DNA from: Amaurobius ferox
Taxonomy: Eukaryota > Arthropoda > Arachnida > Araneae > Amaurobiidae
NCBI GenBank assembly: GCA_951213105.1
Contig: OX578147.1
Coordinates: 129,706,822-129,770,821, forward strand
DNA length: 64,000 bases
Direction of reading: 5' to 3'
Each line of letters opens with the position of its first letter. Position 1 is the first letter of the stretch. Below, one piece after another: positions 10,937-23,486 of the stretch. Made by a program: the position numbers and the translations under genes. The notes beneath the pieces were generated by a model. That model had not been told where the DNA came from and made no database searches. It worked only from the letters and a program-made list of their open reading frames with translations.

Positions 10937-11936
10937 TACTTTCCTTATATGCATAGTATAATGTATAAGGAAAATATTGTGACGGGGTCGAAAATTCGAA
11001 TTCGAGTTTTCGACGGGAGAGCACGTTTCAAGCATCCCTGATCACGAATCGGACATTTTCGATGTGATGTTGTGTGTGTGTGTGTGTATCAGTGAGTCTG
11101 TGGGACCGATATCTCGTGAACGAATGAAGCGATTCGAATCAAATTTGGTACAAAAATGACAACCCGTGAATACTTCGGCCGCCCAAATAGTTGCCCAGGT
11201 CTACAGACGAGTCGGACGGTCTGGGTCTTCCGCCCGTGAATACTGGAAGCTATTGTTTTTAAACACAATAGAATGTTCAGAATTCCCCTAAATTTTCGAG
11301 TGAAATTTGGAAAAAATCATCAAAAAATCAAAACCTTTATTAAAGTTATGCAAATACACACTTCTTATGTAATTTTTCTTTAGAAAACGTTTGACATAAA
11401 CTTTAGAACGCTAGCATGAACCGTTTTCGAGATATTGTACATTTTTCAAATAAATTTATCAAAAGATCCCATAAATTAAAAAAAAATTAACTGTTAAGAA
11501 ACATGTTCACTTTTCATATGTAATATCATGCGATAAATTTGATGACATCAGTGATGACATTTGATCTCGTGGATCTAGCGCGTTCCATTCATGAGAAAAT
11601 ATACTTTGAGTAATACTTTTGTATTTGAACGCCAATAGTCATTTACCTAAGAATAACTTATTTCTTCGTCCATAACGCTGGCGATATTGTGACGACTAAT
11701 TTGGCGGAATGTTGCCAACTTGGCGACTTTTTAAATGTTGCCAAATTACCGAAAATCTCGCCAAATAGATAAAAATGACGCTAAATTAATGACAATGACG
11801 ACGAAAGTTCAATATCTTGGAAAGAATAGAAGCATCTATAAGAATTACCTATTTTTTTTACTATAAAAGTAGTAAATTCATTGCATTATATAAGGAAAGT
11901 CATGTGCTGCCCACATCAGATTTTTTGCATTCGGAA
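10937..11936 (+). mobile_element. Family A element, copy 1 (Helentron/DINE-like, non-autonomous)
   Basis: The element begins at a hairpin (ACTTTCCTTATA ... TATAAGGAAA) and continues with GTGACGGGGTCGAAAATTCG, a (TG)n tract and CGATATCTCGTGAACGAATG. The other end is TATAAGGAAAGTCATGTGCT followed by GCCCACATCAGATTTTTT. Read on the minus strand it starts with TCTGATGTGGGCAGCACATG and ends in the hairpin. It carries a 58-bp insertion at 11175-11232. There is no coding capacity. Confidence 0.85.
11163..11244 (-). mobile_element. 58-bp insertion unit, copy 3, inside family A copy 1
   Basis: CCCGTGAATACT is present at 11163-11174 and 11233-11244, with 58 bp between them. Family A copy 3 at the same internal position (about 13620-13642) reads ATCCGTAAACACTGGAAGCC without any insert. 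This unit was therefore inserted and the 12-bp target duplicated. On the minus strand it reads CGGAAGACCCAGACC ... GGGCGGCCGA, sharing both ends with the other copies. Confidence 0.85.
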
Positions 11937-12152
11937 TGCAAATCGCTGAAGCATGGAAAATTGAAAGAGATTTGTTAGATCCAAGAAAAATATTTAAATC
12001 ATGTGAATTTTTATTATATGCAAAAATGAAAATTAATTTCCCAAATAAACTGTATATATTTTAAAAGCGAAAACACTCCGAAAGATGAAATATACATATT
12101 ACTCGTACAAAGCGATTAATTCATTCATATTCATTTAATATTGGAAGATAAC

Positions 12153-13082
12153 AAAAAATCTGATGTGGGCAGCACATGACTTTCCTTATATAATGCAATG
12201 AATTTACTACTTTTGTAGTTAAAAAAATGTTATTCTTATGGTAGATATTTATTTTCTTTCCAAGATATTGAATTTTCTTCAATTAGCCGTCATTTTCATT
12301 GATTTAGCGTCATTTTTATCCATTTGGCGAGATTTTCGTTAACCTGGCAACATTTAAAAATGTCGCCAAGTTGGCGACATTCCGCTAAATTCGTCGCCAA
12401 AATCTCGCCAAGCGTTATGGACGGAGAAATAAATTATTCTTACAGCGGATAAGCGACTATTGGCGTTCAAATACGAAAGTATTACTCAAAGTATCTTTTC
12501 TCGTGAATGGAACGAGTTAGATCCACGAGAATGATGTCACCCAATTTATAGCATGATATTACATATGAAAAGTGAACATGTTTCTTAACAGTTTACATTC
12601 TTTTTTTATTTATGGGACTTTTTGATAAATTTATTTGAAAAATGTGCAATATCTCGAGAACGGTTCATGCTAGCTTTCTAAAATTTATGTTAATCGTTTT
12701 CTAATGAAAAATTACATAAGAAATGTCTATTTACGTAACTTTATTAGTGGTTTTGATTTTTTGACGATTTTTTTTTAATTTTATTCGAAAATTTAGGGGG
12801 TTCTGAACATTCAATTACGTAAAAAAACAATAGGCTTCTAGTGTTTAGGGATTGTGATTTTTGTACCAAATTAGGTTCGAATCAGTCCATTCGTTCGTTA
12901 GTTATCGTCTGCAAAGGCTTACTGACTCACACACACACACACACACACACAGACATCACTTCAAAAATGTTTGATTCGTGATCAGGGATGCTTGAAACGT
13001 GCTCTCCCGTCGAAAACTCGAATTCGAATTTTCGACCCCGTCACAATACTTTCCTTATACATTATGTATATAAGGAAAGTAA
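12153..13082 (-). mobile_element. Family A element, copy 2
   Basis: It is in the opposite orientation to copy 1. It opens AAAAAATCTGATGTGGGCAG at 12153 and ends with ACTTTCCTTATACATTATG and TATATAAGGAAAGTAA. An (AC)n tract lies at about 12928-12950. The near-palindrome TCGAAAACTCGAATTCGAA just before the terminal hairpin is intact. Confidence 0.88.
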
Positions 13083-13340
13083 TAGCGTCTTCCAAGCAGA
13101 GCTGCTCAGAATAAAGGAGGCTGCATTTTGGGCTAAGAATATCATTATTTACTCTGGTAGTCTTTAGAGTATCAAATTACTCTCAAGTAAATTTATTTTT
13201 ATTTTGTCATTTTTATTCTGAAAATATGTTTTTTTTTAATTTTAAAATTCATTTTCATTCTGATACTGATTATGACGCAGATAACAATATATGGAATATA
13301 GATTTATAACAAAGTGAAATATAACCTTAAACTTCAGATA

Positions 13341-13467
13341 TTACTTTCCTTATATACATAAAGTATAAGGAAAGTATTGTGACGGGGTCGAAAATTCGAA
13401 TTCGAGTTTTCGACGGGAGAGCACGTTTCAAGCATCCCCGATCATGAATCAAACATTTCTGAGGTGA

Positions 13468-13533
<66 letters not shown>

Positions 13534-14340
13534 TGTGTGTGTGTGTCAGTGAGTCTGTGGAGACGATATCTCACGAACGAATGGACCGATTCGAACGAAA
13601 TTTGGTACAAAAATCACAATCCGTAAACACTGGAAGCCTATTGTTTTTATACGCAATCGAATGTTCAGAACCCCCCTAAATTTTCGAGTGAAATTTTGAA
13701 AAAATCGTCAAAGAATCAAAACCTTTAATAAAGTTACGCAAATAGACATTTCTTATGTAATTTTTTATTAGAAAACGATTGACATAAATTTTAGAACGCT
13801 AACATGAACCGTTTTCGAGATATTGCACATTTTTCAAAAAAATTATCAAAATGTCATATAAACTAAAAAAAAAATATTTTCTATTGAGAAACATGTACAC
13901 TTTTCATATATAATACCATGCGATAAATTGGGTGACATCATTCTCGTGGATCTTGCTCGTTCTATTCATGAAAAAAGATACTTTGAGTAATACTTTTGCA
14001 TTTGAACGCCAATAGTCATTTATCTGCTGTAAGAAGAACTTATTTCTCCATAACGCTTGGCGAGATTTTGGCGACGAATTTGGCGGAATATCGCCAACTT
14101 GGCGGCATTTTTAATTGTTGCCAAATTAACAAAATCTCGCCAAATGGATAAAAATGACGCTAAATCAATGAAGACTTATTGATGATGGCGACATGGAAAA
14201 TGACGACTCATTGACAAAATTCAATATCTTGAAAAGAGTAAAAATAACTACTATAAAAATAATCTATTTTTTTTTACTGCAAAAGTAGTAAATTCATTGC
14301 ATATAAGGAATGTCATGTGCTGTCCACATCAGATTTTTTT
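13341..14340 (+). mobile_element. Family A element, copy 3
   Basis: The terminal hairpin is at 13341-13377, a long (TG)n tract at 13470-13546, and the distal end GTCATGTGCTGTCCACATCA then GATTTTTTT lies at 14311-14340. The (TG)n tract creates spurious Cys-Val open frames. Confidence 0.88.
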
Positions 14341-14788
14341 ATTTAATTTTTTACGAATTTATATATCTGAGATCAGCACCCTCAATTGCATAGCACCCCC
14401 AATTGTGAAAACTTGACGCCGCTTATGGAAATCCCCCAATAATTTTTCAAGTTGGCGCCTATCTAGAATAAGGAAAAATAGAGAGTGTTATGATGAAAAG
14501 TATGATAAAAAATAGAGACTGCCATACTGACATCACATTTTAAAAGCTTCTTTCGCAATGATGTCAAAAATGCGATTGTGCACAAGTTAATCATTTTTTA
14601 CGTTTCTTTGTCACGCTTTTGCGGCGGCGAACAACAGCCAAGGAGAGGAAGTTTTTATCATTTCTTTGAAGTGTTTCACAGAACACTTGGACTGAAGAAA
14701 CCTTAAAGTGAAAGTTGTCAATTGTTTGGGATAAAATGCGGAATAAAAGTTTTAAATGTTTCACAAAATTGGCTTTAGCTTAAAATTA
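14341..14788. other. Spacer between family A copy 3 and family C copy 1
   Basis: About 450 bp without a recognisable gene or repeat. It includes a slightly GC-richer patch (GCGGCGGCGAACAACAGCC near 14625). Confidence 0.5.
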
Positions 14789-15910
14789 GTAACAAGAAAG
14801 ATCAGTCATGCATAAAGCATTGATTATGAAACACTTTCCAAATTTAATGCAATTTTATTTAAACATCTCTAAAATGCCATACATTCCTCGGAAATGTTTT
14901 TAAAATTATCGCAATACTACATTAATTTATTATATTTGAAAACTTATAATTTCATCCAAAAAAATGAATTTCATTCAAATGACGGCATTGAAATATAAAT
15001 TGCCTGGTTTAAACAGCTCTAAAATGCAATACATTCCTCGGTAATATTTTTAAAATTATCATAATACTACAAAATTCTGATGTGGGCAGCACATGACTTT
15101 CCTTATATAATGCAATGAATTTACTACTTTTACAGTAAAAAAATAGGATTTTCTTATAGTAGATAATTATATTCTTTCCAAGATGTTGAATTTTCGTCAA
15201 TTAGTCGTCATTTTCATTGGTTTAGCGTCATTTTTATACATTCAGCGAGATTTTCTTTAATTTAGCAACATTTGAAAAAGTCGCCAAGTTGGCGACATTC
15301 CGCCAAATTTGTCGCCAAAATCTCACCAAGCGTTATGGACGGAGAAATAAGTTATTCTTATAGCAGATAAATGACTATTGGCGTTCAAATACAAAAGCAT
15401 TACTCAAAGTATTTTTTGAATGAATGGAATGAGCTAGATCCACTAGAATAATATCACCAAATGTATCACATGATATTAAATATGAAAAGTGAACATGTTT
15501 CTCAACAGTTAATATTTTTTTTTAATTTATGGCATTTTTTGATAAATTTATTGGAAAAATGTGCAATATCTCGAGAACGGTTCATGCCAGCGTTCTAAAG
15601 TTCATGCCAATAGTTTTCTAAGGAAAAATTGCATAAGAAATGTCTATTTGCGTAACTTTATTAAAGGTTTTGATTTTTTGATGATTTTTTCAAAAATCCA
15701 TTTGAAAATTTAGGGGGGTTCTGAACATTCGATTTCGGTTTAAAGACAATAGGCTTCCAGTATTCGTGGATTGTGAGTTTTGTACCAAATTTCATTCGAA
15801 TCTCTCCATTCGTTCGTGAGATATCGTCTACACAGACTCACTGACACACACACACGCACATACTTTCACACACGCACATACTTTCACACACACACACACA
15901 CACGCACATA

Positions 15911-15948
<38 letters not shown>

Positions 15949-17073
15949 TCACCTCAAAAATGTTTGATTCGTGTTCAGGGATGCTTGAAACGTGCTCTCC
16001 CGTGGAAAACTCGAATTCGAATTTTCGACCCCGTCACAATACTTTCCTTATACGTTATGCATATAAGGAAAGTAATAATTTATTATATTTGAAAACTTTA
16101 TCGAAAACAAATGAACTTTTTCAAATAACGTCATCGAAATATAAATCGGATGTCTCTTTAAATAAAAGCAGCATTTCATTCATACACATTTTTCCATTCA
16201 TTTCATTCATCACCATACTATAATAATTTTATTTAAAACTTAAAATCATGGAGGTACAAGTAATTTAACGCTATTCTCAAAACTTCAAAAAATCGTTTGC
16301 TTCTCTGTAAAATCAATGATTGTTTCATTCATATGAGCTATATTGCAGACTTCATGAGCTAAATAATTTTGCGTTAAAGAAATCTCATTCTACATCTTTT
16401 GGTATTTACATCCTCCATAAGTGAAAAGTAAGCTTCGTTGTAGAAATAATCAAAGTTGGATGATCATTTAAACTCAACTATATTACAATTGTGTTGTTTC
16501 AGAATGTAGATGCACAGAATTTAAGCAAAAATAAAACGGTTTTAGGACGGATACAACACTAAATATGAATTAAAAAGAACTTTAAAAATCACGATTTTGA
16601 GACAAGATGGATGCCATATTTTATTTTAAAATGGGTCACGTGATCTCTTTATATATAACGATCACGTGATCTCTTCATATAAAGGATGCAATTATTATTT
16701 TAATTTTTATTTTAAAAACTGCTGAATATATTTTGCTGAATTTTTTTTTTTTAGACATTTTTTGGGATAATTTGAATATTTCCTTAAATTTTCGAAGCAA
16801 TTTGTGAATTTTAAATCCGCTTAAAAATGTTTGAAAAATTAGGTCCCATAGGGTTCAATGTATTTCAATTTTTCAACCCGGGTTCAATCTAAAACTAATT
16901 GGGTGATATCATTCATTTATATTTCCATCGGTCCCACAGACCGTCTGAACAACATACTAAAATTTCATTTTGATAAAGTCATTTTTACGGCAGTTATTGT
17001 GCTAACGGATAGACAGACAGACAGAATGAACAAAGTCATAAACACTTTTCAACTTTGTTGTAAAGTGTTAAAA
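14789..17073 (+). mobile_element. Family C element, copy 1, interrupted by a family A element
   Basis: The left part 14789-15071 starts TAACAAGAAAGATCAGTCAT. The right part 16076-17073 ends with a (CAGA)n tract and the terminal hairpin AACACTTTTCAAC ... GTTGTAAAGTGTT. The two parts are continuous in copy 5 (39195-40358), which shows that the family A element at 15072-16075 inserted into this one. A subterminal AAACACTTTCCAA near the start is inverted relative to the 3' hairpin. The architecture matches families A and B. No open frame. Confidence 0.85.
15072..16075 (-). mobile_element. Family A element, copy 4, nested in family C
   Basis: It opens TTCTGATGTGGGCAGCACAT and ends TATAAGGAAAGTAAT. 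The (AC)n region at 15845-15945 is expanded with CGCATACTTTC interruptions. It is younger than the surrounding family C copy. Confidence 0.9.
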
Positions 17074-17985
17074 GCGCCTGATGTGGGCAGAACATGACTT
17101 CTCCTACAGACTCAAATTCATCTTCTATTTATTTCTTTAATAACTCAACTTTTCTGTAATTCAATTATTCTTTAATTCAAGTATTTTTCTTCTTTAATAT
17201 TTCGTTAAATTGAGTTTAATTGCTCAAAGTAACAAGCATAATTATTTGAAATAATCTCAAATTTGGATTGTTAATTCAATTTTCGTTTTCATTTGAGAAA
17301 TGATTTTCAAAGGCGGCGTAGAAAATATTAAGGGTTTTGATTAGTGAAGAAAGTAAAATATCTCGCGAACGGCTAGTCCTATAGTAATGGAGTTGGTTAT
17401 ATTTTTTCATCGTCAAAATAACGTATGAAATAAGCATTTAACGGGTACATTTGTGCATATGTAGTCTTATTGTAGATTTTGCTAATTTTTGCGAGCCATT
17501 TCGCAAAAAAATGCGGGTTCTTTTTTACAAAATCATACCAAAGCTGAATCAAAAGCAGGGTACGCCATAAGTAACTTATCTGCCAAATTTTGTGAAATTC
17601 AGTCAATTAGTATTTTAATAAAAATGAATACTGCCTATTTTTGCGAAATGGCCAGCAAAAATCCACACGTACAAGTTTTACGGGCCAATTCGTAAAAAAA
17701 GGTAGATTATTTTATCTCGAATCGTACTAAAATCTAATCAGATCAGCACCAGGGGGTAAACCACAAGTTACTTACCCCCTGGGGCTGATTTCATAAAATC
17801 CAAATTTCATAAAATTTTATGAAATTTGGTCAATTGGTTTTTTAGTTAAAGTGAATACATGCATTATACAGACATACACAGACGTTCCACAAATAGTTTT
17901 TCCGTGTTCTGGAGGTCCCAAAGCGTGTAGATTCGTCGAAAACTCGAGTTGCGATTTTCGACACGTATGTATTAAAGGAAAAGTA
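17074..17985 (-). mobile_element. Family B element, copy 4 (degenerate)
   Basis: It abuts family C copy 1. It starts CCTGATGTGGGCAGAACATG, contains ATATCTCGCGAACGGCTAGT, two blocks with GCGAAATGGCC and AATCAGATCAGCACC, and ends CGAAAACTCGAGTTGCGATT followed by TTCGACACG. The terminal hairpin is eroded. Confidence 0.75.
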
Positions 17986-18044
17986 AAATATTTCGCTAGT
18001 AGCTGCACAAATCTGTCAATAAATGAATCAACCAGTACCCAAAA

Positions 18045-18964
18045 CAAAAAATCTGATGTAGACAACACATGACTTTCCTTATATAATGCAATGAATTTAC
18101 TACTTTTACAGTAAAAAAAAAAAAAGTTTTTTCTTACAGTACATACTTATATTCTTTCCAAGATATTAAATTTTCGACAATTAGTCGTCATTTTCATTGA
18201 TTTAGCGTCATTTTTATCCATTTGGCGAGATTTTCGTTAATTTGCCAACATTTCAAAAAATCGCGAAGTTGGCGACGTTCCGCCAAATTCGTCGAGAAAA
18301 TCTCGCCAAACGTTTTGGACGAAGAGGTAAGTTATCCTTATAGCAGATAAATGACTATTGGTTTTCAAATGCAAAAGTATTACACAAAGTATCATTTCTC
18401 ATGAATGGAACGAGCTAGATCCACGAGAATGATGTCACCCAATTTATCGCATGATATTACATATGAAAATGAACATGTTTCTCAACAGTTAATATTTTTT
18501 TTAATTTATGGGATTTTTTGATAAATTTATTTGAAAAATGTGCAATATCTCGAGAACGGTTCATCCTAGCGTTTTAAAGTTTATGTCAATCGTTTTCAAA
18601 GGAAAAATTACATAAGAAATGTCTGTTTGCGTAACTTTATTAAAGGTTTTGATTTTTTGATGATTTTTTCAAAATTTCACTCGAAAACTTAGGGGGGTTC
18701 TGAACATTCGATTACGTTTAAAAGTAATAGACTTCCAGTATTCATAGATTGTGATTTTTGTACCAAATTTCATTCAAATCGCTCCATTCGTTCGTGAGAT
18801 ATCGTCTCCACAGACTCTCACACACACACACACAGACATCACCTCAAAAACGTTCAATTCGTGATCAGGAATGCTTGAAACGTGTTCTCCCGTCGAAAAC
18901 TCGAATTCGAATTTTCGAACCCGTCACAATACTTTCCTTATACATTATGTATATAAGGAAAGTA
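18045..18964 (-). mobile_element. Family A element, copy 5
   Basis: It runs from AAAAAATCTGATGTAGACAA to the hairpin ACTTTCCTTATACATTATG then TATATAAGGAAAGTA. It has a short (AC)n tract and no coding frame. Confidence 0.88.
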
Positions 18965-19383
18965 AAAAGTACAATTTGATGAAGAAAGCCATTCTTTGCC
19001 TTCGAAACCGGTTGATATATTTAATCTGTTGTTCATGAACGCAAAACCTGCCTATAAAAAACGTTACCAAAATTCGGAAGCGCATTGCAGCACACTAACA
19101 AAGCATATTAACAAAGTATTTTTGTTCTCATGCAAATGTTTATTTTTTGGGAACCAAAAAATTGATCGCTAAAATTCAATACGCTTGTTGTAATAAAAAC
19201 AGTAGTTTCTAAGACTTATTCATCGAAGTACCCTCTTAATGTTTCAATTGTAACTCTTTACTATCCATTTCTTTCAACTATACCCCTGACTGAAGATTCT
19301 TTGAATTAAAATTCCTAACTGTCCATTCTTCCAATTGTACACCCTGATTGTCCAATTCTTTCAATTGTTAACCCCTGGCTGTC
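18965..19383. other. Spacer with short degenerate C-rich repeats
   Basis: No gene seen. From 19240 a phrase like CCCCTGACTGTCCATTCTTT CAATTGT is repeated three to four times imperfectly. Confidence 0.5.
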
Positions 19384-19640
19384 CATTTCTATTCAGCGCC
19401 AATCTAATCCAATCAGCACCAGGGTAACCCACAAGTGATCTACCTACCAAATTTTATGAAATTTGGTCAATTAGTTTTTGAGTTCTGGATGTGAAATGGA
19501 TACACACATTGCACAGACAGACACACACACACACAGACGTCAAGGTAAAAATAGTTTTTTCATATACTAGAGGCCCGAAAACGTGTATATCCGTCGAAAG
19601 CACAAGTTACGATTTTCGACACGATTCCAATACTTACCGG
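19384..19640 (-). mobile_element. Family B element, copy 5 (3' fragment)
   Basis: It contains AATCAGCACCAGGGT, AATTTTATGAAATTTGGTCA, an (AC)n tract, and GTCGAAAGCACAAGTTACGA near the 3' end, but lacks the 5' part and the terminal hairpin. Confidence 0.75.
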
Positions 19641-20602
19641 GTGTGCACCCACGTAACACTGACGTTAAGAGAGATTTAGGTTGCAAACTTTGATTACACT
19701 CACACCGAAAGTCACAGAGCATTCTCGAAAGCAAAAGAACGCTTACAACAACAACTACTACTTACAACAACAACAACTACTACTGCAAAACAAAAGCTCT
19801 CTACCCTTCGTGTCCGACGTAAACTCTGCGTGAATAATCCCAGGGTCGGAATATATCTGAATCTTCAACACGCGAAAAATATATATTATGTGAAAATCTA
19901 CGAAAATTCGACTATTAATTGCATGGATTCCGTTCAAAGTTTGTTTGAAAGAAAAATTTTTAATCTTTACGGTGGTACTAAGGTGGAGACTCTGAGGTAA
20001 TATTTTTGGTAACTAAGTGTTTGGTAACTCATTTATGTGCTAAAACATAAAATAACCAAAAAACTAATTTAAATTAAAAAAAAATAATAATAATAATAAT
20101 AATAATGCCAAGGTGCACCTTTCCAAGTCCTGAAGTATCCGTGTAACAAATGTCATTGTCGTACGTCGCTTAGATTATCCGCTACAGGCGACACACACAG
20201 ACAGACAGACATATTCTCTTTTATTATTACAAATTATTACTTTTTAAGAGAATGAAATGCTTACATATAATATAGTTACCATTTTATTTGATCAATTATT
20301 ATTATTTACTGATTAATAAATATAATTACTATTAGAAGTGTTGGTAAATGATTACTACATAAGAATTGTTAAAACACCACGTATATACATTGCGAACAGC
20401 CGTGTTTCTCAATTCGATTGCAGCTGATGAAAGGTTACATACGCCCCCGATGATATTTTATATTAGCTACAGATAGAAGTCGATCTTTATCTTAATTCCA
20501 TATCAAAGTAAATCTTGATACTCTAAAAGTTTGGCACCACTGCATTAAACAATGCTCTACAACTTTGTAATTGGCCTTTTCAGTCTATCTCCCTTATCCT
20601 AA
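19641..20602. other. Unassigned AT-rich sequence
   Basis: No gene or recognised repeat family. It includes ACAACAACTACTA repeats near 19745-19785, an (AAT)n tract at about 20083-20105 and a short CAGACAGACAGACAT run at 20200. Confidence 0.5.
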
Positions 20603-21911
20603 CTTTTTAACACTTTACAACAAAGTTGAAAAGTGTTTATGACTTTGTTCATTCTGTCTGTCTGTCTGTCTGTCCGTTAGCACGATAACTGCCGTAAAAA
20701 TGACTTAATCAAAGTGAAATTTTAGTATGTTGTTCAGACGGTCTGTAGGACCTATGGGAATATAAATGAATAATATCATCCAATTAGTTTTGGATTGAAC
20801 CCGGGTTGAAAAAATGAAATACATTGAACCCTATGGGACCTAATTTTTCAAACATTTTTTAAGCGGATTTAAAATTCACAAATTGCTTCGAAAATTTTAG
20901 GTAATATTCAAATTATTCCATAAAATATATAAAAAAAATTTCAGCAAAATATATTCAGTAGTTTTTTAAATAAAAATTAAAATAATAATTTCACCTCTTA
21001 TATGAAGCGATCACGTGACCATGATATGAAACGATCACGTGACCAACTTCAAAATATAATACGGCATCCATCTTGTCTCAGAATCGTCATTTTTAAAGTT
21101 CTTTTTAATTCATATTGAGTGTTGTATTCGTCGTAAAACCTCTTTATTTTCGCTTAAATTCTGTGCATCTGCATACTGAAACAACGCAATGACAATATAT
21201 TTGAGTTTAAATGAGCATCCAACTTTGATTATTTCTATAACGAAGCCTATTTTTCACTTATGTGAAATGTAAACAGCAAAATATGTAGGATGAGATGTAC
21301 TAGAATTGCTGTATTTTTTTAACGCAAAAGTATTTAGATCATGGAGTCTGCATAGCTAATATGAATGAAATATTCATTGATTTTATACAGAGATGGACGA
21401 TTTTTTTCGAAGAAGTTTTAAGCATAGAGTTTAATTACTTGTAGTTCCATGGTCATAATTTTTAAATAAAATAAATTATTATAGTATTGTGATGAATGAA
21501 ATGAATGGGAAAATGTTATGAATGAAATGCTGTTTTTATAGAGAGATCCAGGCGTATTATTTTTTCTATGACGTCATTTGAATGAATTTCAGTTGTTTTC
21601 GATGAAGTTTTCAAATATAATAAATTATCGCAGTATTATGATAGTTTTAAAAATATTATCGAGGAATGCATTGCATTTTAGAGATGTTTAAACCAGGCAA
21701 TTTATATTTTAATGCCGTCATTTGAATGAAGTTCATTTTTTCCGATGAAGGTTTAAGTTTTCAAATATAATAAATTAATGTAGTATTGTGATAAGTTTTA
21801 AAATATTACTTAGGAATGCATTGCATTTTAGAGATGTTTAAATAAAATTGCATTGGAGCTGGAAAGTGTTTCATAATCAATGCTTTAAGCATGATTGATC
21901 TTTCTTGTTAA
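20603..21911 (-). mobile_element. Family C element, copy 2 (near full length)
   Basis: Read on the plus strand, it opens with the hairpin TTTAACACTTTACAACAAAG ... AAAAGTGTT, then (CTGT)n, CGATAACTGCCGTAAAAATG, CAGACGGTCTGTAGGACC and GAACCCGGGTTGAA, and ends TGATTGATCTTTCTTGTTA. It is about 1.3 kb and non-coding. Confidence 0.88.
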
Positions 21912-21969
21912 ATCCTCCACTGAGGGCGCTGCGATCCCTTTTATTCGAACCGGCATGATCACTTTACTA

Positions 21970-22644
21970 CAAGGCCGTAACAAGCAATGAAATTGAAGAA
22001 GGGCTGGAGGGAAATTCAAGGGGGGAGGTCAGCAGTCTTAAAGGAGGGGCTCACCAAAAACTAAATTAATCACTAGCAATTATACACCATAATAATTACT
22101 ATTACATATTTCAATTTATATAAATTAACAAATAATTGAATATTTATATTTGCAAGCTAAGAGCTGATTATTAACATCCATATATAGTTACCATACATCA
22201 ATATTAATATATAATAACTACAATTGATTTAAATGCAAGCATTAACTAGTAATAAAGCTGTTAATAATTTGTAGAAACATCCTGAAAGTTAATGCAAGTT
22301 AATACTTAATATTAACTCTTACCTACTTATCAGTTGATTTTGACTCTATAATGTATAACAGTGAACCCCACAATGATACAAAAGTATCCTAAATACTATT
22401 GACATAATTTTTAGATATTTTTAAATTAAATATGTAAATAAATGGATCATTGTATAATCACAAATTCAGCTAAATTAAAAAATCTTTAAAACTAAGTAAT
22501 TTATCTCAAAGAAAATTTTTATGCAAAATCTGAATGACATTTTAAATGAAATTTCATATTACTACAAAAAATTTAATATTTTTATCGGGGGGGGGGGGCT
22601 GAGTATACCTCTTGGGGGGTTAGATCCCCTCTAGTCCCTACCTG
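21970..22644 (+). mobile_element. Family D element, copy 1 (hAT-type MITE, decayed ends)
   Basis: The left end is CAAGGCCGTAACAAG. The interior shares GAAGAAGGGCTGGAGGGAAA, TTAAAGGAGGGGCTCACCA and a G-run with CTGAGTATACCTCTTGG with copies 2-4. The right end CTAGTCCCTACCTG is eroded, so the target duplication cannot be read. Confidence 0.75.
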
Positions 22645-22674
22645 ACGTCCCGATACTATGGAAAAGACCTAATA

Positions 22675-23486
22675 TTACTTTCCCTGCAATACATGGTAAT
22701 GTATAGGGAAAGTATTGGAATCATGCCGAAAATCACAACTCGAGTTTTCGACGGATCTACACGTTTCGAGACCTCTAGAATACGAAAAAACTATTTTTAG
22801 CGTGACGTCTGTGTGTGTGTCTGTGTGTCTGTCAGTGTGTCTGTGTGTCTGTCTGTGTGTCTGTGTGTCTGTCTGTGTGTCTGTCTGTGCAGATTTTGTA
22901 TCCACTCTAGCTAAAAAACTAATGGACCGAATTTCACAAAATTTGGTAGGTAAGTCACTTGTGGGCAGGGCTGGTGCTGATTAGTTTTGGGTACGATTCG
23001 GAATAAAAGAACCCGCCTTTTTTTGCGAAATGGCCCGCAAAAACTTGTATCCACTCTAACTGAAAAACTGATGGACCGAATTTCACAAAATTCGGCAGAT
23101 GAGTCACTTGTGGGTGACCTTGGTGCTGATTAGATTTTGGTATGATTCGGAAAAAAATGACCTGCCTTTTTTTGCAAAATGGCCCGCAAAAATCGTCCAA
23201 ATGTAAACTAAAGAACTAGGTATACTCAAATATATCCATTAAATGCTGATTTAATACGTAATTTCTAACGACGAAAAGAATAAGACCAACCCCATTACAC
23301 TAGGACTAGCCGTTCTCGAGATATTTTAGTTTTTCGTACTTTCCCTACGCCACCTTTGAAAATTAGCCCGGTTACCGAATGAGAACGAAAATTGAATTAT
23401 AAGTGCAACAAATTAAATTAAAATAAAGAGAACGTTAATATTAAGTCTGCAGGGAAAGTCATGTGCTGCCCACATCAGATTTTTTA
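22675..23486 (+). mobile_element. Family B element, copy 1
   Basis: It begins TTACTTTCCCTGCAATACAT with a hairpin to ATGTATAGGGAAAGT. It continues with CGACTCGAG-type sequence and a (TGTC)n/(TG)n tract, then repeated blocks with TTTTGCGAAATGGCCCGCAA and ATGGACCGAATTTCACAAAA. It ends GCAGGGAAAGTCATGTGCTG then CCCACATCAGATTTTTT. Its distal end is the same as in family A. Confidence 0.88.

Noticed and set aside
13464..13679. Open frame rich in Cys-Val
   Set aside because: It is the translation of a (TG)n microsatellite in a family A element; similar Thr-His and Cys-Val frames at 15.8, 22.7 and 32.9 kb have the same cause.
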